DNA of 64,000 nucleotides from Oikopleura dioica (taxonomy: Eukaryota > Chordata > Appendicularia > Copelata > Oikopleuridae). The translations under genes were made by a program, and so were the position numbers. Location: contig OU015570.1 of the NCBI GenBank assembly GCA_907165135.1, positions 1,364,001 through 1,428,000 on the forward strand, written 5' to 3'. The notes under the pieces are model-generated. The model saw nothing but the letters and a program-made list of their open reading frames with translations, was not told where the DNA came from and made no database searches. Below are positions 34,223-44,084 of the stretch, piece by piece (position 1 is the stretch's first letter; each line of letters starts with the position of its first letter).

Positions 34223-34236
34223 AGCCCGGAAGGGCT
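34223..34236 (+). other. Short GNRA-loop hairpin after the H stop codon
   Basis: AGCCC-GGAA-GGGCT, four bases after TAA. Third GCCC/GGGC stem with a GNRA loop in this locus. Confidence 0.5.
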
Positions 34237-34339
34237 AAACAGCAACCCAGTCCCTGCACCAAAACCTCAACCCTCCCAGCAACTTGAGGAAGACGAGTTT
34301 GCCGGCGGTTTCATGCAACGTGCCAAGAGACCCGGATTA

Positions 34340-34945
34340 ATAAGTTCAATTCCAAACTCTTCTGGCGGAAGATACTTTTTCGATTTCGATTCCAAGTCGA
34401 TGACGATATCCCCAGTCGTCTTCTTCTCATTTTGATCTTTCTTCTTTTCCAAAAGGTGCTGCTTTGCTTCCTCGAGCTCCTCCGCCGTCAGTTCGAGCTC
34501 CAACTCTTCCGAAAAGTCCGATTCTGTTTCGCTAATTTTTTTCACCAACATTTTCTGCTTGAAGTAAATGTCTGGAGGTCCCTAAAGTCGACAATAAGAG
34601 CTTCTGGCTGTAAGAAATCTAGCTGTACCTGATTCAAACGGATTCCAACAGCTTCTAATTCAAGCGTCAACTTTGGAATTTGAATTTCAGCTTTGTGCAC
34701 TTCAACTTGTATCACAATGCAATCAGCTGTTCTAGCCACCGCGATAACTTGTTAACCACGACCTTAGATTTTATTGTGAGATCAGGAACATGATTGTTAT
34801 TAGTACCTTTTCCTGGGGCAGCTCCTTCGGTGATACCGGGCAAATCGAGAAGTTGGATATTCGCGTCTTTGTATTCGATGCAAGTCAACGTTGTGAATTC
34901 ATACGCTCCGGCTTCAGAGGTAGTCTTGATGATTCCCATTTTCAA
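34340..34945 (-). pseudogene. DRG-family GTPase fragment with intact introns
   Basis: The minus-strand exon 34807-34945 encodes [20 protein letters not shown] then [10 protein letters not shown], the G2/G3 region of developmentally regulated GTP-binding proteins. A 59-bp GT-AG intron (34748-34806) leads in phase to exon 34629-34747 ([13 protein letters not shown]...LEAVGIRLNQ), and a 47-bp intron (34582-34628) to an exon starting GPPDIYFKQKM, where DRG has PNIYFKPK. After that the sequence becomes acidic/Lys-rich and no longer DRG-like. The G1 P-loop exon is missing upstream, where a Gln/Glu-rich frame with a TAG is found. So this is a partial gene copied at DNA level, or a chimera. Confidence 0.7.
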
Positions 34946-35123
34946 TTCTTGTGCTTTCTTCTATAAAGTTGGAGCTTGTTCTTGATTGCTTCCGAGCTCT
35001 TCTTCTTCATCTCGAGCTTGATCTTGTCTTTGTTGAGCCTAAAAATATCAATATCAATCCATAAAAGTTTACGATTACAATTCAAAAAGATCTGAAGCGG
35101 GCAATTCATCTATTACAAACAAT

Positions 35124-36969
35124 GTGCTCGAAAATTTCAATTCTATCATGAAGCAAAATGGATTCGAAAGAAACCCGACCATTGAAGAATTCATGGTTGT
35201 TATGACAAATACTAAACGAAAAAATCTTTGCAATGAAAGAGCTATCGCTTCTGGAAAAGTGCCGGCTCCACATGAAGATAATTTTCAAACGCTTATGATG
35301 TTCATCCGTTCAAATGCATTGCGACAACTGACTAAACTCCAGAAAAAAAGATTGAGTGGATACGATGTTACATTCACAGATTTGGAAATCCAAAAAATGA
35401 AGGCGCAGATCTATGAGACAGCAAAATCAATCATGTACTCAAAAAGTAAAGCAAAAAAACTACTTGGAGATCAAGCTGAGTACAATACATATCTTGCTAC
35501 TGTTACAGACGATCATTACAAGAGCGATCTTCTTAAAAAATTATCTATGAGGCCAGTTATTATGAAACAAACTGTCGATCTTGAGATCTTGGAGTCCGCT
35601 TCAGCGACAACTACTGGCGCAATCGTTGAAACAGATACTGTCACTGATAAAATTCAAGGTGAAAATGATTGCGACTTACCAGATTTTTTGCGTGAAGAAG
35701 ATGAAATGGTGAATCTCACGCCCGCACCGCCGACCATCAAACATGATGAACAGATCGATGACTCGGAAATGAGACCGTTGCCGATTTCCAGACCATTGAA
35801 AAGAACAATTGATAAAATCCACGATGCTCCGGCTCCGGCAACTGGGCGAAAGAAGTCCTCTCAGCCGCGAAAAATGGTCGATCTTGAAGCTCCTGATGGT
35901 TCTAGCTCTCAGGCAGTTTCCTCCAGTAACGATTCGTCTATTTCCGATAATGGCTCCGTTGATCTTTTTGGAAACGCATTCGCCTCTCAATCTTCATGCA
36001 TCTCATATACTGTCAATGAAGACGGTAGTCTCGTTACTCAATCTTGCAATCATTCATCCAGCTCAGGCGGAGTTGAACGGCTTAAAATAACTGATAAATC
36101 AATGAAAATGGTCAAAAAAAGGCTTGGCAGTACTCATGGGAATCGACGACTTGAAAAAATAGGGAAATTTTTCGCGGTCAAAAATCTATGGGAACTTAAA
36201 AGAAGAGAACAACTGTCTCTCACAACAATTCAATGCTTTATCGAAATTTTGAATGGTCAGCTTCTCAAGGCCAAGTCAAAAAATGTTTGTCTGGATGTCG
36301 GATTCTTTGAATCGCTCAAAAACTCACCTTTGCCAGAGGAATTCGATCCGAGAAGTTTTGACGAAATATTCATCCTGATTCCTCTCTCTGCGTTCTATCT
36401 TTATCACATGACTCTTCTTCGAATTTCGATCAAGAACCGAATCATTCAAATACTTGACAGTGACATCGACAAGCTAAATGAAGATGATTGTTACAGGAAT
36501 CAGTCAGTAAACGTATAATTTAAGGGGGTAGAAAAAGCTTTTTTCCGAAAAAGACGATTTTTGAGCGGCGCTACTGAGAAGAGAATCTTATATTTTCAAA
36601 TTTTCTCTTCAGGTTTAGATAGATACATCTTAGATCTAGGAGCATCTTTCTCGAAATTTGTTTAAGTCATCAAATTTTTGAATAATCGGGCTCAGAAGCA
36701 GCTCATCTTTTTACTGATTGCTTTCAAGAAATATTGCTAAAGTTGTTCAAGAAAAACTACTTGGAAAATTTATAACTGAAGAGTTCAAACTCGAAATCAT
36801 TGCGACTCCAAAGCATCACGAAGAAGACGCCGAAGCGCATGTTTTGATGAGTCTCGCTTTTCTAGCGCTGGAGCCAGCATTTCCCTTGACAAAAGAACAT
36901 TTTGAGCCGCGAGAAAATTTGAGATACAAAATAGCGGAATCTCTCTTGAATCAAAAAATCAAACTGTAA
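35124..36969 (+). CDS. Ulp1/C48-like protease domain protein, transposon-associated
   Basis: Exon 1 (35124-~36507) has three parts. Residues ~1-60 (NVLENFNSIMKQNGFERNPT) resemble the short conserved region near the end of P-element/THAP-type transposases. The middle is Ser/Pro-rich and acidic. The C-terminus (EIFILIPLSAFYLYHMTLLR... then IIQILDSD) resembles the catalytic His and Asp regions of Ulp1/SENP cysteine proteases. An intron of ~228 bp (CA|GTCAGT...TTTCAAG) joins in phase to 36736-36969, where TPKHHEEDAEAHVLMSL occupies the position of the Q...DCG motif but with Ala in place of the nucleophilic Cys. Probably inactive as a protease, or decayed. The start upstream of 35124 is not certain. 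Confidence 0.5.
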
Positions 36970-37449
36970 TTTCTATTTTTATAATCACAAATTCTATTTT
37001 TATACTCACACATTCTATTCTTATATTTACAATAATATATGTCTCTCAAATAAAATAATCATCAATTGAAATTAACGCAGTTTTTTTTTTGCCTACTTGA
37101 ATGTTGTTGGTATCAGTAGCGCAGGTTTTGTGGAAATAAATTACCTCGATAAACAGACTGCAAGACATTTCGGCGAAACTCAGGAGTGGCACCGCGCTGC
37201 TTTAGTTTTCGCTGCATCCAATCTTCGCGCGCGGGTTTCAGCCTACAGTAGCATTGCTCGCTTATCGCCTGCTGCACCCAGTTGCGCTCGTCTATTGACT
37301 CGGAGTAGCTCGGAGTAGATTGAGAATAGTGTAGTCTTGGTCACTGAGAATGATGTTTCCACGATCATAGAGCTCAAAGGGAGCTTTGTTCGAGGCAGGG
37401 TGTCCGTGCCGCAGTGCCGTGCCGTGCCGTGCCGTAGACCTTTCCCCAC

Positions 37450-38630
37450 CCTGGTTCGAGGCAACTCCATTACCGTAGAAGTTTGTTTCCTTGGCACTCG
37501 ATCGCGAGGCCGAAATCTGCGAGTTTGATTGCTGCGTTTGGCCGCTTTGAATCAAGAAGGAGGTTTTCAGGTTTCAAATCTATGCTTGTTTAAGATAAAA
37601 CGTCTTTTATCAAAGAGTACCTATGTGAACAACATCATTTTTGTGGCAGAAAGAGACGGCTTCGAGAATCTGTTGAATACAACATTTCGCAGCTACGCGT
37701 TCGGAGTAGTACTCTCTCGTCACGATATCTTCAAACAACTCGCCACCGGTAATCAAATCAAAGAGCATGTAGTGACTTAAATAATCGTTAAAAACCAGCA
37801 ATTTGATATGTTACTCACTATCCTCCTTGATCAAAGGTTTCATGGAGACGGACAATGTTCTTATGGCGTAATTTTTGGCAGACGCGCGCTCCTCTTTCGA
37901 GTTTTTCGAAGTCGCGTTTCGTCAGCTTGCTCGTTGTGATGATTTTGACGGCGAATGCTTGCTTCGTTTCCCGCGAAACGCATTTTTTCAAAAAAATTGC
38001 AATTTTCACGCTAAGTACAATTTATATGCAATTTTACGACTTTCGAGGGCCAGAATCCTGGGTAAAGATATTCGTAAAGGGGAAGTATGATACATCAAAA
38101 TGATCCTCAGAACATGGGGAATCTAAATATGCAATAAAGAGACCCCTGATAAAGAGTTGAAAAAACAGGGGGGGATCCCTTAAGGGGCTAAACGGCCCTT
38201 CTCAGCCCCGTTCCATGATTTTTAAGTTTAAGGGGCTTGACAAAGGCTTTGAACTATGAGTTGATCAATCTCAGTTCTGTCCCCAACCCCACCCTCACCC
38301 ATTATTTAAAATATTCAAATTTTTACTGTTTTTGGCCCAATTATGGTTTTGATCAAATTGGGTGAACGGCGACTTGGACAAACGGAGACCACTCATAGGC
38401 GCCCTTTTTTATTGACGGCAATTTTTGACGAAAATTTTGCGAAAACTGCGGACTGTGGTGCGATGTGCATACATGTGCTCTGACTGCGCTGCGAAGTGCG
38501 AAATTCCGCAGTTCGCAGGTCGCACTGCGAAGATTTCTGCGATTTCCCCACTGCGAATGTACATCCCTGTTCACGACTGAAAATGCGCCCTTCCCGACCT
38601 CCTCGCGAATCTCGTACAGATCTGTAAACA
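37450..38630 (-). pseudogene. CaM-kinase II-like kinase fragment, split by a repeat
   Basis: Minus-strand exons: 38569-38630 (MFTDLYEIREEVGKGAFSVV, glycine loop), 37819-~37998 (FAVKII lysine and ...KNIVRLHETFDQGG), 37621-37775 ([18 protein letters not shown]), 37450-37579 ([10 protein letters not shown]...[10 protein letters not shown]). Introns 37776-37818 (43 bp) and 37580-37620 (41 bp) are GT-AG and in phase. The order and motifs match the CaMKII N-lobe through DFG. Two defects: the first two exons are separated by a ~570-bp repeat block (37999-38568), and the HRD motif reads H-I-D across a splice junction. Sequence past DFG hits a stop and the CGGCA repeat. Probably a truncated duplicate. 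Confidence 0.75.
37985..38340. mobile_element. Repeat inserted between kinase exons
   Basis: Contains AAGTATGATACATCAAAATG, CCTGATAAAGAGTTGAAAAA and a GGGGCTG/CGGCCC unit, features shared with the AT-rich part of R1 (1-430) and with 9415-9600. It abuts the second kinase exon. Confidence 0.6.
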
Positions 38631-38753
38631 TTTCGCATCTATGTCGTAGATATTCAGAACATAGTGATGCCATAAATTCGCCCGAACTGTTTGCGCCTGT
38701 AATAAAAGAATTTCATGAAAACCCTGTTTTGTCAATAAATAAAAGAACCTTAC

Positions 38754-38873
38754 TGTGCAGCCGCATAGAGTACCGAAACATTCTTATCAGAACATTGGGT
38801 GTTGACTTTGGCACCACGAGCTAACAACCGTTTCACGATTTCCAACCAGTCGGATCGTTCTAAAGCTAATAAT
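38754..38873 (-). pseudogene. Ankyrin-repeat exon fragment
   Basis: The minus strand reads PLLALERSDWLEIVKRLLARGAKVNTQ..., an ankyrin-type helix-loop-helix pattern, ending at a GTAAGG donor. The next exon ends soon after in the most likely frame, so no link to the kinase fragment is established. Confidence 0.45.
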
Positions 38874-39239
38874 GGTGGCCATTATGGCCCCAAAACTGGG
38901 TTTGTAAAAATTCAAAAATAAGAGGAAACATCAAATGTCTAACAGAGAAAAAAGAAAAAGCAAAAAAGGGTTATTATGAAGGTAAATTGACAAGTTTATA
39001 AAAGAGAAAGAAAAAAAGTAGTAAAGATTAAACTCATAGATAAAAGCATTAAAACTAGCTTTTTCCTTTTTTGAAAATTTTCGTTCATTCTTTCTTCTTC
39101 TTTTTCACTTTTTCAATTCAACTCTTCTTTGAAAAAATCATGAAATGAGTTATCGTCGCTAAAGACGGCTGCGCCAATCAGGTGCAAGCGCAACATTTCA
39201 AAAAAAGCGAAGGAAAACTCAAGTTAAGTCAAGAAAAAT

Positions 39240-39420
39240 CAAAAAAAGTTATTGTTCAAAATTATATGCTGAGTGGGGGTAGAGTAAGGCGTATTTTTGT
39301 CAAGACTCTCATTTCTTGTTTTTGAAAATATTTTTAAAAAATTTTCCTTACCTCGACCAAAATCCTTACCTCGACCAAATCCTTACCTCGACCATTTTCA
39401 GAATTTGGAACAATAATGCT
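39240..39420. repeat. CCTTACCTCGACCAAA repeat, copy 1
   Basis: Three tandem TCCTTACCTCGACCAAA units preceded by GAGTGGGGGTAGAGTAAGG. The second copy (43262-43460) has the same prefix and units of both polarities. Confidence 0.65.
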
Positions 39421-39435
39421 TTTCAAGGTCTCATT

Positions 39436-40170
39436 CAGTGTTGGAAAAAACCCGCCCGCGAACCCCGCGGGGGCGGCGGGCGGGGGCTGCGGGCGCCCGC
39501 GCCCCCCGTACCCGCAAAAAATTTCGGATCTGGCCCCCGCGCCCGCCCGCGACCGCAAAAAATTTCTGATTTGGCCCCCGCGCCCGCCCGCGACCGCAAA
39601 AAATTTCTGATTTGGCCCCCGCGCCCGCCCGCGCCCGTACAAATTTTTTTCAGCCGCCCGGGGCCCCCTTCCCTCGCCTTGAATTTAAATTGAGCTTGAC
39701 GGCCAAATGGCCGATTCCCCCTTTTCTCCCTCCTTGGTTTTGAATTCAAGGGATTCCCCTGTTTTTCAACTCTTTATCACAGGTCTCATGGCATGTTAAC
39801 CTTACAACGACAAACCGGAATTTCACCCGCCGACGACAATTGTGGCATGTATGGCACATGGATTTTAATGCCATCGTTTGATCAATAGAATGCCCGAAAC
39901 CAAAGCCTAACCCAAACCAAAACAGAGCCCGAAACCTAAACTCGAACATGAACCTAGTGTCCATCCCAGTCTAGTGACCAAAATGGAAGAAATGGAAGAA
40001 AAGAGAAAAATGGGCGTTAAAAGTTTTTGTGCCATATATTCCTAGCTGTCTGAGAATCATTTTGATGTATCACACTATCCCTTAACAAACATCTTAACCC
40101 GAAATTTTTGCCCACGTAAAAATGGGTATAAATAGTACTAAGCGTGAAAATGGCGATTTTTTCCGCCTTC
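39436..40170 (-). repeat. Repeat R1, copy 2 (inverted)
   Basis: Inverted, near-identical copy of 1-738, from CAGTGTTGGAAAAAACCCGC to TTTTTTCCGCCTTC. Includes the same 58-60 bp GC-rich tandem units. Followed at 40170-40275 by GGGGCTG/CGGCCC units. Confidence 0.85.
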
Positions 40171-40414
40171 GGGCCGTCTCAGCCCTGTTCCATGATTTTT
40201 GAATTTAAGGGGCTTGACGGCCCTTCGGGCCGTCTCAGCCCTGTTTCAAGATTTTGAATTTAAGGGGCTTGACAATGGCTGGGAACTCTAAGTTGATCAA
40301 TCTCAGTTTTGTCCCCAACCCCACCCACACCCATCGTTTGAAAAATTCAAATTATCTTAGTTTATAACTCTATTATGGTTTTTATCAAAAATTATTTTTT
40401 ATTTGCTGATTTCT

Positions 40415-40675
40415 GAACCCGCGGGGCTTGCGGACGCGAGGGTTACGGGCGCCCTCCACCCCCCGGGCGCCCGCGGGCGCGAAAATCTGCGGGGCCCCCG
40501 CCCGCGCCCGCCCGGACCCGCACGAAATTTTTGAGTTGGCCCCCGCGCCCGCCCGGACCCGCAGGAAATTTTGGAATTGGCAACCGCGCCCGCCCGCACC
40601 CGCGGAAAATTTTGAAATCGGCCCCCGCGCCCGCCCGCGCCCGCGGGAAATGTTGCGGGTTTTCCAACACTGGTC
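40415..40675. repeat. R1-like GC-rich tandem repeat
   Basis: Four ~60-bp units (GGCCCCCGCGCCCGCCC plus a GAAATTTTG spacer) ending in CCAACACTGG, the R1 terminus. A shorter diverged relative of R1. Confidence 0.7.
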
Positions 40676-40686
40676 TCATTAATTTA

Positions 40687-41118
40687 TTAAGAGCGGAGAA
40701 CTACGACACAAATACGTGCAAAGATGAGAAAGCGATGAAAGAGATGTAGTGTCAGGATAAGATTGATGAGCACTAGATACAACACTACAACTTCAAATGG
40801 TAAGACCTTTTCCGATAGACAGTTGAGCAGTTTTTTCTGTGCCTTCGAATTTTCAATTTCAATTGCCGTGTCATCAATAACAATTGTTTTCGATTTCTGA
40901 AGCTCCGCTCGTAGCTGCTTTGAATTTGGTTTAATCGGTTGATGAAGCTTTTTCTGGCATTCGAATTTTTCCCAAGTTTGGCGCATTTCAGTAAAGTCAA
41001 CTGTACAAGCTTTATCCAGAATAGGTTGTAATTCCTTCTCAATGCGAGCTTTTTCTTCTGCAGGCTTATTTCTATGGTCCCATGGAAGAGAGGGCTTTGC
41101 GAAATGGCAATCTTTCAA
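40687..41118 (-). CDS. Hypothetical ORF, possible transposase remnant
   Basis: 143 codons on the minus strand from 41118. The first ~110 residues are hydrophilic and helical (KPAEEKARIEKELQPILDKA...), the end hydrophobic. No motif recognised. It ends beside the R1-like repeat. Confidence 0.3.
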   Translation of the reverse strand: MKDCHFAKPSLPWDHRNKPAEEKARIEKELQPILDKACTVDFTEMRQTWEKFECQKKLHQPIKPNSKQLRAELQKSKTIVIDDTAIEIENSKAQKKLLNCLSEKVLPFEVVVLYLVLINLILTLHLFHRFLIFARICVVVLRS

Positions 41119-41351
41119 TGTTTAAAAAAGAGTGATTTCTACTACTAACGACAGTATTTAGTATCCAGCGACAGAACTACAGGGAGCTTATCAAGTCAGC
41201 TTATGCGATCAAGAAGAAAGCCACGAATAAGGGGAAATAGAAAGGTAATTACCAGTTTATTATTTGATTTTTGATGCATTCTAAACATTCCCTGATACTT
41301 CCTTTACTTCAAAATTCTCAAGAGTCCAAAACAGAGGATTTTCAGGGTCAA

Positions 41352-41820
41352 TTATCGCGAGGTAAAGCACCAGTTTTCTTTTACATGATCGTGATTTTTG
41401 CTTGCATACAAGTCGGATATAGTATTTCCCTGTTTTGCTTTGATTATTTTAAAAGGATATTGGCCTTTAGTCTTTACACCTATTTTTGCATGCTGTTGAA
41501 TAAGTTTAAGCAATTCCTTGTTTGTCTTTCTTGATGTTCTCAACTATAGTCCCACATCTCAGATGATACTCATGCTTGTAGTCTCCTTCCAATGTAAATA
41601 CCCTCAGTGCGCTTATATCACAGCAAATTCCAATTATTGCAGGATATGCTTTTAAACTATTCATGATTTGCTCGACGATGTGTTCTTCGAGCGGTGGTAG
41701 CGGCTTTTATTTCAATTCTTTCTCAGTCATTTTCTTACGTTCTTTTCTTTCTTTTTTTTCGTTTTTTCCATTTTTCTTTTCAGCTTTCTTGTCTTGGTTA
41801 TTTTCAGGTTGATCAGACAT
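41352..41820 (-). pseudogene. Lys-rich start pseudogene, in-frame stop and frameshift
   Basis: Begins ATG 41820 (MSDQPENNQDKKAEKKNGK), continues in frame through one TAA near 41710, then PLPPLEEHIVEQIMNSLKAY..., stops near 41535, and a further coding stretch (KELLKLIQQHAKIGVKTKGQ) follows in another frame to 41352. Function unknown. Confidence 0.45.
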
Positions 41821-41999
41821 ATTTTAATCGAAAATCAACTAAAGAACTAATCATAACATTTCGATCTACCAGGGTTCGTTCTAGAAGCTCGAAATCACAG
41901 TCATCGTAATAACTTTATCAATCTGCATAAAGAAGACAAACATTGGTCTAACAAAGCTTTTTAGGCCAAAACCTCACAAACGAAACAAATCTTCAAAGT

Positions 42000-42620
42000 G
42001 CATCTTCCTCAAACCGGCAAAATATTCACCCCCGCGCCTTCGACTACTTTTCGCATGAAGCAATCCGTTCCGGCGTCAATAAAGTCCTCACTCTTTTCTC
42101 ATCAAGAGAGCTTCTGTGCGCAGATTTGGTCGAAGCGATAAGAGAATACTCAAAGTAAATTTTACATGTTTTTTATTTACTCATGCGTCTTTTTAGATGT
42201 GAAGATGAGTTGAAATTGAAGAAAGAGCTGTTGGAATCGTCTGGAATTGAAGAAAGGGACCCGGATCATTTCCTAGAGAAGGTAAAAGAACGAGGACATG
42301 GGCACAGAGCTCGGCAAGAGTTAGAACAATGGAAACAGCTACTGCTTGAGTACGTCAGTTTGCTAAAAACAGCGATAGAGAGAAGAAGGACCTTGCTAAC
42401 TGTGCTTGATCAGAGTTCTGGATTTTACGAGGTTTGGAGAAATGGATATATAGAGGGCCAAGTTTGATTTCAGACGCAATTTCGAGAAGTAACGACGGTG
42501 CTAAAGGCCTATCATGACTACCGAGATCGCATAATTGCTCAGAAACGACGCTGTCAAGATATGATGAATGCCAAGTTCCAAGAGAAAGCAGTTTCGTCTC
42601 AACACACCACCCAATGCTAA
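42000..42620 (+). CDS. Three-exon gene fragment, helical, unknown
   Basis: Exon ~42005-42154 (PRAFDYFSHEAIRSGVNKVL...REYSK), a 42-bp GT-AG intron 42155-42196, exon 42197-42431 (CEDELKLKKELLESSGIEER...), a 42-bp GT-AG intron 42432-42473, exon 42474-42620 to TAA. All joins are in phase. The product is strongly helical with coiled-coil character (ARQELEQWKQLLLEYVSLL). The 5' start is not located. No family recognised; may be an ordinary host gene. Confidence 0.55.
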
Positions 42621-42741
42621 GTTCCACCTCACCTAACTCTTCTTTTGCTGTTGTTTATAATTTAAAATTTTCTTCTCATCTATTTTGAATAATGTTGAAA
42701 TCAAGGACAATTTGAGATCATCATTGAAATGCAGTTTTTAA

Positions 42742-43139
42742 TACAGTTAATTATGGAATTTTTGGACATTTTTTGCCGCACAATTTTCTCAAAAATGTCC
42801 AAAAATTTGATACACGCTCCCGAAAAAAATGTCCCATCCAAATCGCTTAAAAATTTTTTTTGATGAAAATCTCGGTCGTTTCCTTTCTTTTCCTCGTTCA
42901 AAAGACAAGAAGCAATTCTAGGGGCACTAGATAAACTTTCAATTTTAATTTTCTTTAAAAAAGTAAAATTTTTGATAAGAAAAACGTCATTATTGATAGA
43001 AAAACTGAAAATAAAAAATTTTGCCCCAGAAAATGTCCAAAAATTTGATACAAGAACTCTTAAAAATGTCGCAAGAAAACCCCTTAAAATCGCAAAAATG
43101 TCCAAAAATTTGATGTCCAAAAATTCCATAAAAACTGTA
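42742..43139. mobile_element. TA-flanked MITE (TACAGTTAATTATGG family)
   Basis: TACAGTTAATTATGGAATTT at the left and AAATTCCATAAAAACTGTA at the right are inverted, with TA flanks and internal ATGTCCAAAAATTTGAT repeats. Sister of the 809-1210 family. Confidence 0.8.
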
Positions 43140-43261
43140 TATTTATTCTTCATTTTTACAGTATTTTGGCAAATATCAAGCATTATTTATCAGCTGGTGA
43201 CTTGCATCAACCTGAAAATATACAAAAATCATTTTTGAAAAAAGTTAATTTTTAAGTTTTT

Positions 43262-43460
43262 CGGCTGAGAGGGGGTAGAGTATGGTGTATTTTTGCGAGG
43301 ACTCACATTTTTAGTTTTCGAAAATATTTTCCTTTCGGTTTCCTTACCTCGACCAAAATCCCTACCTCGAACATTTTCAGAATTTGGTCGAGGTAAGGAT
43401 TTGGTCGAGGTAAGGATCTGGTCGAGGTAAGGATTTGGTCGAGGTAAGGAAACACCACTG
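43262..43460. repeat. TTGGTCGAGGTAAGGA inverted tandem repeat, copy 2
   Basis: CCTTACCTCGACCAAA units face four TTGGTCGAGGTAAGGA units around CATTTTCAGAATTTGG. Relative of 39240-39420. Confidence 0.7.
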
Positions 43461-43894
43461 CAGATAGTAATTCTCCAAAAATTATCTTGTTCTCCACGAT
43501 CAAATTGAGAAGGCGTTATTAAGACGTAAAAAATTAAGGTTCTTCAGTTGGCGATTTTCCAAATTTATAAGAGTAAAACGTTATTTCTTCTAGTTTGTCT
43601 ACGAGCAGTGTCCAGGTTTTTGTTTCCATAAGAAGTCGTAAAGCATTAATTTAATAAAGATCGAATGTAGTATCCAAAAATTTAAAATCCACAAATTTTT
43701 CTTCTCCAAAAAGCATCAAAAATTTTTCTTACTGTTGAAACAGCGGCGGCGGCAATAATTTTCAGAGGCAATATCAGCTTTCCAAAAGTTTATAGGCAGC
43801 GAGCGGAGCATATTCTCTTTTAGCGGCATCGGATAAAAGTTTTTTTCTTCCAATCCCCGGTGACATGAAGCTTCGATAACCGCTTCAGTCACCA

Positions 43895-44047
43895 GTAAGA
43901 GTGGGACTCGGCTTGGGCAAGACTAGGCAAGACTCTGGGCCAGACTCCTCAAGACTGATCTCTCCCCTATCCGGAGGCCTGAGGTAGCGGGGCATGCTCG
44001 GCAGCGCCGGGGGTCTACCCGACCGCCTTGCACACTCCTCCACACAG
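43895..44047 (+). repeat. Introner-like sequence, copy 2
   Basis: GTAAGAGTGGGACTCGGC to CCTCCACACAG, nearly identical to 26230-26389 apart from the last bases. It precedes the E'' coding exon; splicing may use its own AG (44046-44047) or the TAG at 44084. Confidence 0.7.
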
Positions 44048-44084
44048 GTTTGATTGCATGAGTTTGAATTATACTTACCGGTAG

